Assembly (NCBI GenBank): GCA_003155705.1
Contig: PMEC01000036.1
Location: forward strand, 1 to 11,284
Origin: Bacteroidales bacterium
Lineage (GTDB): Bacteria; Bacteroidota; Bacteroidia; Bacteroidales; VadinHA17
Direction: 5' to 3'
DNA length: 11,284 nt
Shown here: piece by piece, positions 6,918-11,284 of the stretch
Layout of the letters: each line of letters begins with the position of its first letter
How positions within the stretch are numbered: position 1 is the stretch's first letter
Translations under genes and position numbers: made by a program
The notes under the pieces: generated by a model
What the model was told of the DNA's origin: nothing
Databases searched by the model: none
Seen by the model: the letters and a program-made list of their open reading frames with translations, nothing else

Positions 6918-8402
6918 CTACAGAGTCTTAAAACTGATTCCCTCATCTTTGCATATATACTGTATTGCCCATTTACCGGATTGTCCGGCAGGTGGCAATC
7001 CTCCTCCGGGGAAGAGCCATTGCCCCGCCATATAGAACTTCCTAAGACCAGGAATGGCTGGATCAATATTATCCATTAAGTTCTTACTTGACGGCATGAA
7101 TCCCTCGTAAGAACCTTTCCAGACGCCTGTGTAGTTCACGTCTGTCAAAGGAGTGGCTACATTACAAACTTCAATATTGTCAGTGATTCCCGGGAATCGT
7201 TTTTCCAGAATGGCTTTTGCATCCAGCTCAATCCTCTCCTTTTCATTCCCGTATTGATCCCGATCCATATCCTTCCATAACTCCCAGGGCGATTCAAACC
7301 TCATCACTATCACTGACTTCCCTTCAGGCGCCATGGTGGGATCGAAGTAATAGTTCATAATAGAATAACCATTCATGGTTTTGGTCCTTCCTATCATCTG
7401 ATCCTTGATTAACCATGTCTCCACAGGAACTTCAGATTCAATTTTTTTATTGATGCCAAAGGAAACCTGGACAATAGGAGTAAATAACTCCCAGTTCTGA
7501 TAAGCATTTGATATTTTCTTACTCAAATATTTTCCTCCCAGCATATCAAAGATTGTAGTATGTCCGTCAGCAGCACTGATAACATAATCAGCATCTATTT
7601 CAGTATCATCAGACAGGATTACTCCTCGTACAATATCATTCTCCACAACAATCTTTGTAACTTTCGACCCTGATAAAAGCTTTCCACCCAGTTCCAGATA
7701 CCGGTTTGTCATCCTGTTTGCCATTGGTAAAGAACCACCTATCAGATAACCTGCATTCTTCTGGTTGAACCATGCGAACATCATTATGAATGCCAGGGCA
7801 GAAAAATCGCGTGATCCATAAATATTGCTAAAAAAGTAATTAAGCGATTCGTTTTTAAATCCAAGTTTTCTGAAGTATTCATCACAGCTTTTCCTTCCGT
7901 ATTTCATAAAGAGCATCATTACAGGCATCATACTGAACATCGAAGCAATCGTATTTCCCAGTTTTCTTAATCCGGGTGGATCTGAAAAGGGTTGAAGAAA
8001 AGCAGATTTTCTCATGTCTCTGCACATCATTTGAATCTTCTTTGTGTCCTCGGGAGCAAATTTGCGCAGGTACTCTTCCCACCTGTTAATATCCGTATAG
8101 AGTATAAACTCTCTCCCATCATTTGCAAATATCTTTGTATGCACCTCATGATCAACTATTTCAACATTGTCATTTAAGACATCTGTCTCTCTCCAGATGT
8201 CGTTGAAAGGACCTTTCCTTGTACCTACCAGCCAGTGAAGACAGTAATCAAACCTGTATCCTCTCCGGTCCCATGCTGTACATTGTCCTCCGGTAACAGA
8301 ATGCATTTCAATAATTTCTGCATCAAAACCATTTAGTTTTGCATATATTCCGGCAGAAAGCCCGGCAACTCCGCCCCCTATAATCACAATTTTTTTTGCC
8401 AT
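6918..8402 (-). CDS. FAD-dependent oxidoreductase, phytoene desaturase / retinol saturase superfamily
   Basis: A 494-residue flavoprotein, a usual length for this family. The N-terminus has a Rossmann FAD-binding motif, GxGxxG at Gly9, Gly11 and Gly14, with Glu32 at the end of the second strand to bind ribose, then a G-G-Q segment (38-40) typical of carotenoid-type amine-oxidase-fold enzymes. Near the middle, 'DADYVISAADGH' matches the second FAD-contact strand. The C-terminus 'FYMAGQWLFPGGGLPPAGQ' then S-G-K-W-A is the characteristic FAD/substrate loop of the phytoene desaturase, carotenoid isomerase and retinol saturase group. The expected reaction is desaturation, saturation or isomerisation of a polyene or other lipid, but the substrate cannot be read from sequence. 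No phytoene synthase or other carotenoid gene is nearby, so a carotenoid role is unsupported. The gene stands alone, with spacers of 215 and ~240 bp. The ATG at 8402 is chosen because the Rossmann strand begins within four residues. No Shine-Dalgarno sequence is seen. Confidence 0.9.
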   Translation of the reverse strand: MAKKIVIIGGGVAGLSAGIYAKLNGFDAEIIEMHSVTGGQCTAWDRRGYRFDYCLHWLVGTRKGPFNDIWRETDVLNDNVEIVDHEVHTKIFANDGREFILYTDINRWEEYLRKFAPEDTKKIQMMCRDMRKSAFLQPFSDPPGLRKLGNTIASMFSMMPVMMLFMKYGRKSCDEYFRKLGFKNESLNYFFSNIYGSRDFSALAFIMMFAWFNQKNAGYLIGGSLPMANRMTNRYLELGGKLLSGSKVTKIVVENDIVRGVILSDDTEIDADYVISAADGHTTIFDMLGGKYLSKKISNAYQNWELFTPIVQVSFGINKKIESEVPVETWLIKDQMIGRTKTMNGYSIMNYYFDPTMAPEGKSVIVMRFESPWELWKDMDRDQYGNEKERIELDAKAILEKRFPGITDNIEVCNVATPLTDVNYTGVWKGSYEGFMPSSKNLMDNIDPAIPGLRKFYMAGQWLFPGGGLPPAGQSGKWAIQYICKDEGISFKTL

Positions 8403-8606
8403 TTTAAATCATTTTTATTTGTTCCGATATTTAATACAGGCAAGCAATTTTATGCCAAAGAAATATCTGATCTGATCTTAGATAAAATAAAAATCGGCGT
8501 ATTGCGGAATAATTAGGGTGAATGACAATCTGGCGGGTTGTAATTTTTGAAGACCAGGAGTAAAATGAGGGTGACTTAAAAGTCCAATTCAAAACAAAAC
8601 CTGCTA
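8403..8606. other. Divergent intergenic region between the oxidoreductase and zinc-ribbon genes
   Basis: About 200 bp of A/T-rich, non-coding sequence must hold the promoter of the minus-strand oxidoreductase. I could not find a convincing -33/-7 pair for that gene. A short tandem TCTGA/TCTGA followed by TTAGATA (8464-8484) shows weak dyad symmetry but is too short to call an operator. Confidence 0.4.
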
Positions 8607-8614
8607 TATCTTTG
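8607..8614 (+). promoter_or_regulatory. Bacteroidota -7 promoter element (TATCTTTG)
   Basis: TATCTTTG is an exact match to the Bacteroidota -7 consensus TAnnTTTG. It lies 30 nt before the ATG of the zinc-ribbon gene, so transcription should start around 8620 and give a leader of about 25 nt. No clear TTTG-like -33 element is seen 19-21 nt upstream, which lowers confidence. Because the TTG at 8612 lies inside this element, translation cannot start there if this promoter is used. Confidence 0.55.
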
Positions 8615-8633
8615 TTATATACTGGTTACAAAA

Positions 8634-8639
8634 AGGAGG
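8634..8639 (+). promoter_or_regulatory. Strong Shine-Dalgarno sequence AGGAGG
   Basis: AGGAGG, within AAAAGGAGGT, sits 5 nt before the ATG at 8645. It fixes the start of the zinc-ribbon protein at 8645. None of the other complete gene starts in this window has such a sequence; their leaders are A/T-rich, as is usual in Bacteroidota. Confidence 0.8.
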
Positions 8640-8644
8640 TCGGT

Positions 8645-9049
8645 ATGAATGATTTTTTATGTCCAAAATGCAGGGAGCATATCAGGGTAGGTGATAATAT
8701 CATCTTTAAAGTGAAAAACAGCAGGAAACAATCCGGGATTCTCTTGTTAAGTTCTCAGATTGGAAATTATACAAGTATCAAGCATCCTTCTTTTGAGATC
8801 CGGAATGGCGAGTATCTTGAGTTCTTTTGCCCGCTATGTAACGCCCCTTTGATGTCAGATATACATAAGAATCTTGCACGCCTTATTCTGAATGATGAAA
8901 AAGGTAAAAATACCGATGTTTATTTTTCCCAGATCGTAGGTGAACAGAGTACTTTTGAGACAGATGGAGAATCAGTTCATGTTGCCGGAGCTGATGCAGG
9001 TAAATATACCTATTTCAAAATCGGGGAACAATTTAAGAAGTACTTTTAA
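8645..9049 (+). CDS. Small zinc-ribbon protein of unknown function (134 aa)
   Basis: The protein has two CxxC half-sites, Cys6-Pro-Lys-Cys9 and Cys62-Pro-Leu-Cys65, separated by about 52 residues. These would bind one zinc ion as a split zinc ribbon. Between them lies a likely beta-rich segment (~18-58), and after them a helix (~72-84) and a strand-rich tail ending in K-K-Y-F. There is no signal peptide and no membrane segment, so it should be cytoplasmic. I do not recognise the family; roles in nucleic-acid or protein binding, or as a small redox/regulatory factor, are all possible. The start is set by a strong AGGAGG 5 nt upstream and by a perfect -7 element at 8607-8614. An in-frame TTG at 8612 would add 11 residues but overlaps that element. 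The gene is monocistronic, divergent from the FAD oxidoreductase and convergent with mutS. Confidence 0.85.
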   Translation: MNDFLCPKCREHIRVGDNIIFKVKNSRKQSGILLLSSQIGNYTSIKHPSFEIRNGEYLEFFCPLCNAPLMSDIHKNLARLILNDEKGKNTDVYFSQIVGEQSTFETDGESVHVAGADAGKYTYFKIGEQFKKYF

Positions 9050-9084
9050 AATAGAATTTAGCTTATCATCGGATAAAACCGTTC

Positions 9085-9188
9085 ATTTCGGATTTGGCTT
9101 CGCCGAGCTCGCGTTGCTCGGTTCGGATTGGGGAATTCGGAATGTTAAGGATCTTTTAATCCGAAATCTCAAATCCGTAATCCGCAAT
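9085..9188. repeat. Repeat-rich, partly palindromic intergenic element between convergent genes
   Basis: TTCGGATT occurs twice directly (9087-9094 and 9122-9129), and AATCCG occurs three times as its inverse (9158-9163, 9172-9177, 9179-9184). The outer arms ATTTCGGATT (9085-9094) and AATCCGAAAT (9158-9167) form a perfect 10-bp inverted repeat. Inside it, CCGAGC (9103-9108) pairs with GCTCGG (9116-9121) across a 7-nt loop, a GC-rich hairpin, and GGC-TTC-GCC (9096-9104) is a smaller overlapping alternative. It is clearly more GC-rich than the flanks. There is no long T-run on either strand, but it lies exactly where transcripts of the zinc-ribbon gene and mutS converge, so it may stop both. It could be one copy of a dispersed intergenic repeat family. 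No ORF or transposase is present. Confidence 0.65.
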
Positions 9189-9190
9189 TA

Positions 9191-11284
9191 TTATTTCAAT
9201 AGTTTCTTGATGTTATATAGCTTATTAAGAGCTTCAACAGGAGTAAGATTATTTATATCTATTTCCAGAATTTCGTCACGGATTTGCTTCAAAACAGGAT
9301 CATCCAACTGAAATATACTGAGTTGCATTCCTTCTCTGTGACCTGCAAGATCTGCAATAGGCTTAGTCAGTTCCTGTTTTTCATGGCTCTGTTCAAGCTC
9401 CTTCAATATTTCATCAGCCCGGCTTACTACACTCCGTGGCATACCTGCCATCCGTGCAACATGAATCCCAAAGCTATGCTCGCTTCCACCCCTTTTAAGC
9501 TTCCGTAAAAAAATGACTTTATTATTCTGTTCCTTGATTGAAACATTATAGTTCTTAACCCTCGAAAAAGAATTCTCCATCTCATTAAGTTCATGATAAT
9601 GAGTCGCAAACATGGTTTTTGCCCTTAACTTGTTTTCATGAAGGTACTCTACCATTGCCCAGGCTATTGAGATCCCGTCATAGGTACTGGTACCTCGTCC
9701 TATTTCATCCAATAGAATCAGGCTGCGATCTGAAAGATTATTAAGGATACTTGCTGTTTCATTCATTTCGACCATAAAAGTCGATTCACCCAGACTGATA
9801 TTATCTGAAGCTCCGACTCTAGTAAATATTTTATCCACCATTCCTATATAAGCCTCTTTTGCAGGCACAAAGCAGCCCATCTGTGCCATCAGAACGATAA
9901 GGGCAGTCTGTCTGAGTAAAGCAGATTTCCCGGACATGTTAGGGCCTGTCAGAATAATAATCTGCTGATCTTCAGTATCAAGCAACAGATCATTCGGAAC
10001 ATACGATTCACTTAATGGCAACTGTTTTTCAATAACAGGATGCCTGCCATCCCTTATGTCGAGCCGTCTGGAATCATCGAGATGAGGTCTGACATAATTA
10101 TTCTCTACTGAAATTGACGCAAATGACTGAAGGCAATCAAGACGTGCTATCAGCGAAGAATCCAGTTGAATCGGTGGTATATATTCCAGAAGGGCAATTA
10201 CTATATCATTAAATAATTTTGTCTCAAGGGTTATTATTTTTTCTTCTGCACCCAGGATTTTACTTTCATACTCTTTAAGTTCCTCTGTAATGTAACGCTC
10301 TGCGCTGACAAGGGTCTGCTTCCTGATCCATTCGGGCGGAACTTTGTCTTTATGTGTGTTCCTGACCTCAATATAATAACCAAAAACACTGTTAAATCCT
10401 ACCTTAAGCGATGTAATGCCGGTCCTTTCACTTTCACGTGTCTGTAAATCAATAAGATAATCTTTTCCGCTATATAGAATTGTTCTCAGCTCATCAAGCT
10501 CCTCAGAAACACCTTTTGCTATTGCATTTCCTTTATTGATCTGAACCGGAGGATCATTATTCAGCTCTTTGCCTATTTTTTCTGCGACAGATCTGCATGG
10601 ATTAAGCTGCTCAGCGATCTTCAACAGAGGGAGGCACCCGCTTTCATTACAGATTTTCTTAAACGGCTCTATTGCTTCAAGTGCGCGTTTTAACTGAATT
10701 ACTTCACGTGGATTGATACGGTTTACCGCTACTTTTGAAATGAGCCTTTCAAGGTCTCCGATTTGCCTGATATATCCCGACGCTCTATTCCTGAATTCTT
10801 CATTTTCAACAAGATACTGCACAATATCAAGCCTGTCATTTACCGGTTGAATATCCTTAAGCGGAAGCGAGATCCATCTTTTAAGCAGCCTTCCCCCCAT
10901 TGGTGAAATTGTCTTGTCAATTACATCGATAAGAGTCTTTGCCCCTTCAAAAGGAGAATGGAATAATTCAAGATTTCGGATAGTAAATTTATCGAGCCAG
11001 ACATAACGGGCTTCATCGATTCGCAAAAGACTGGTAATATGTCCAAGCTGGTCGTGTTGTGTAATGTCCAGATAATGAAGAATTGCTCCCGCTGCAATTA
11101 TACCAAAAGTCAGACTCTGAACACCGAATCCTTTTAATGAACTTGTTTCAAATTGTTTCAGTAATCTATCTCCTGCAGCCTCAGAGGTAAATATCCAGTC
11201 ATCCAGTTTAAAGGTATAGAATTTTGGCCCGAAGTTTTCGAGAAAAAGTTCACTCTTGCGTTTTTCATACAGAACCTCCTTCGG
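9191..11284 (-). CDS. mutS: DNA mismatch repair protein MutS (partial, N-terminus off the right edge)
   Basis: The visible 697 codons plus stop are open to the right edge. Full MutS is about 850-880 residues, so roughly 160-180 N-terminal residues are missing, including the Phe-x-Glu mismatch-reading domain. In fragment numbering, residues ~1-95 are the end of the connector domain, then the core and clamp (FGYYIEV near 298, then RKQTL and AERYI), then the ABC-type ATPase. Walker A is GPNMSGKS (447-454), followed by Ala instead of the more common Thr. Other motifs are the signature [13 protein letters not shown], Walker B with Asp526-Glu527 in [12 protein letters not shown], and the FATHYHEL switch. 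The C-terminus has the helix-turn-helix dimer segment ([13 protein letters not shown]). MutS finds base mismatches and recruits MutL after ATP-driven clamp closure. A TTG at 11026 is internal to the frame, not the start. The gene converges on the zinc-ribbon gene across the repeat element. Confidence 0.97.
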   Translation of the reverse strand, partial: PKEVLYEKRKSELFLENFGPKFYTFKLDDWIFTSEAAGDRLLKQFETSSLKGFGVQSLTFGIIAAGAILHYLDITQHDQLGHITSLLRIDEARYVWLDKFTIRNLELFHSPFEGAKTLIDVIDKTISPMGGRLLKRWISLPLKDIQPVNDRLDIVQYLVENEEFRNRASGYIRQIGDLERLISKVAVNRINPREVIQLKRALEAIEPFKKICNESGCLPLLKIAEQLNPCRSVAEKIGKELNNDPPVQINKGNAIAKGVSEELDELRTILYSGKDYLIDLQTRESERTGITSLKVGFNSVFGYYIEVRNTHKDKVPPEWIRKQTLVSAERYITEELKEYESKILGAEEKIITLETKLFNDIVIALLEYIPPIQLDSSLIARLDCLQSFASISVENNYVRPHLDDSRRLDIRDGRHPVIEKQLPLSESYVPNDLLLDTEDQQIIILTGPNMSGKSALLRQTALIVLMAQMGCFVPAKEAYIGMVDKIFTRVGASDNISLGESTFMVEMNETASILNNLSDRSLILLDEIGRGTSTYDGISIAWAMVEYLHENKLRAKTMFATHYHELNEMENSFSRVKNYNVSIKEQNNKVIFLRKLKRGGSEHSFGIHVARMAGMPRSVVSRADEILKELEQSHEKQELTKPIADLAGHREGMQLSIFQLDDPVLKQIRDEILEIDINNLTPVEALNKLYNIKKLLK

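Noticed and set aside
7882..8177. Short ORFs within the oxidoreductase (7882-8082 and 7992-8177)
   Set aside because: Out-of-frame shadows of a gene with complete FAD-binding motifs.
8612..8644. TTG at 8612 as the start of the zinc-ribbon protein
   Set aside because: The TTG overlaps the -7 promoter element and lacks a ribosome site; the ATG at 8645 has AGGAGG 5 nt upstream.
8940..9609. ORFs spanning the end of the zinc-ribbon gene, the repeat and mutS (8940-9311, 9284-9508, 9427-9609)
   Set aside because: They run out of frame or antisense through recognised genes and have no ribosome site or motif.
11024..11026. TTG at 11026 as the start of MutS
   Set aside because: The frame stays open to the right edge and the upstream residues ([14 protein letters not shown] and onward) fit the MutS connector domain.

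Overview
The window looks like chromosomal DNA of a Bacteroidota bacterium (class and order uncertain). Three things point there: a perfect Bacteroidota-type -7 promoter element (TAnnTTTG), mostly A/T-rich leaders without Shine-Dalgarno sequences, and exported proteins whose signal peptides end in 'AQ'. The MutS sequence also has a Walker A variant (GPNMSGKSA) that I associate with this phylum. No mobile element, tRNA, rRNA or CRISPR array was seen.

Region 1 (1-6702, minus strand) is a probable three-gene operon of exported proteins. In transcription order it holds: (a) a 254-aa exported protein with a possible FecR-like N-terminal half (6702-5938); (b) a 1456-aa exported protein with about 20 TPR units of ~42 residues and a C-terminal CHAT (caspase/separase-like) peptidase domain with an intact His/Cys dyad (5863-1493); (c) the first 487 residues of an exported PD40 beta-propeller protein followed by carboxypeptidase-regulatory-like beta domains (1463 to the left edge). 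Gene spacings are 74 and 29 bp. This is the most interesting part of the window: it resembles a cell-envelope module joining a ligand- or polymer-binding propeller, a large protein-interaction scaffold and a cysteine protease. That functional reading is inference. The block also looks more AT-rich than the genes to its right.

Region 2 (6703-8402) has a 215-bp spacer with weak hairpins, then a minus-strand FAD-dependent oxidoreductase of the phytoene desaturase/retinol saturase superfamily. No carotenoid genes are visible around it.

Region 3 (8403-9190) has a divergent intergenic region, a promoter with an exact -7 element, and a small plus-strand gene for a 134-aa protein with two CxxC zinc-ribbon half-sites. 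That gene has a strong Shine-Dalgarno sequence, unusual here. It is followed by a ~100-bp repeat-rich, partly palindromic stretch between convergent genes.

Region 4 (9191-11284, minus strand) is the C-terminal ~700 residues of the mismatch-repair ATPase MutS; its N-terminus lies beyond the right edge.
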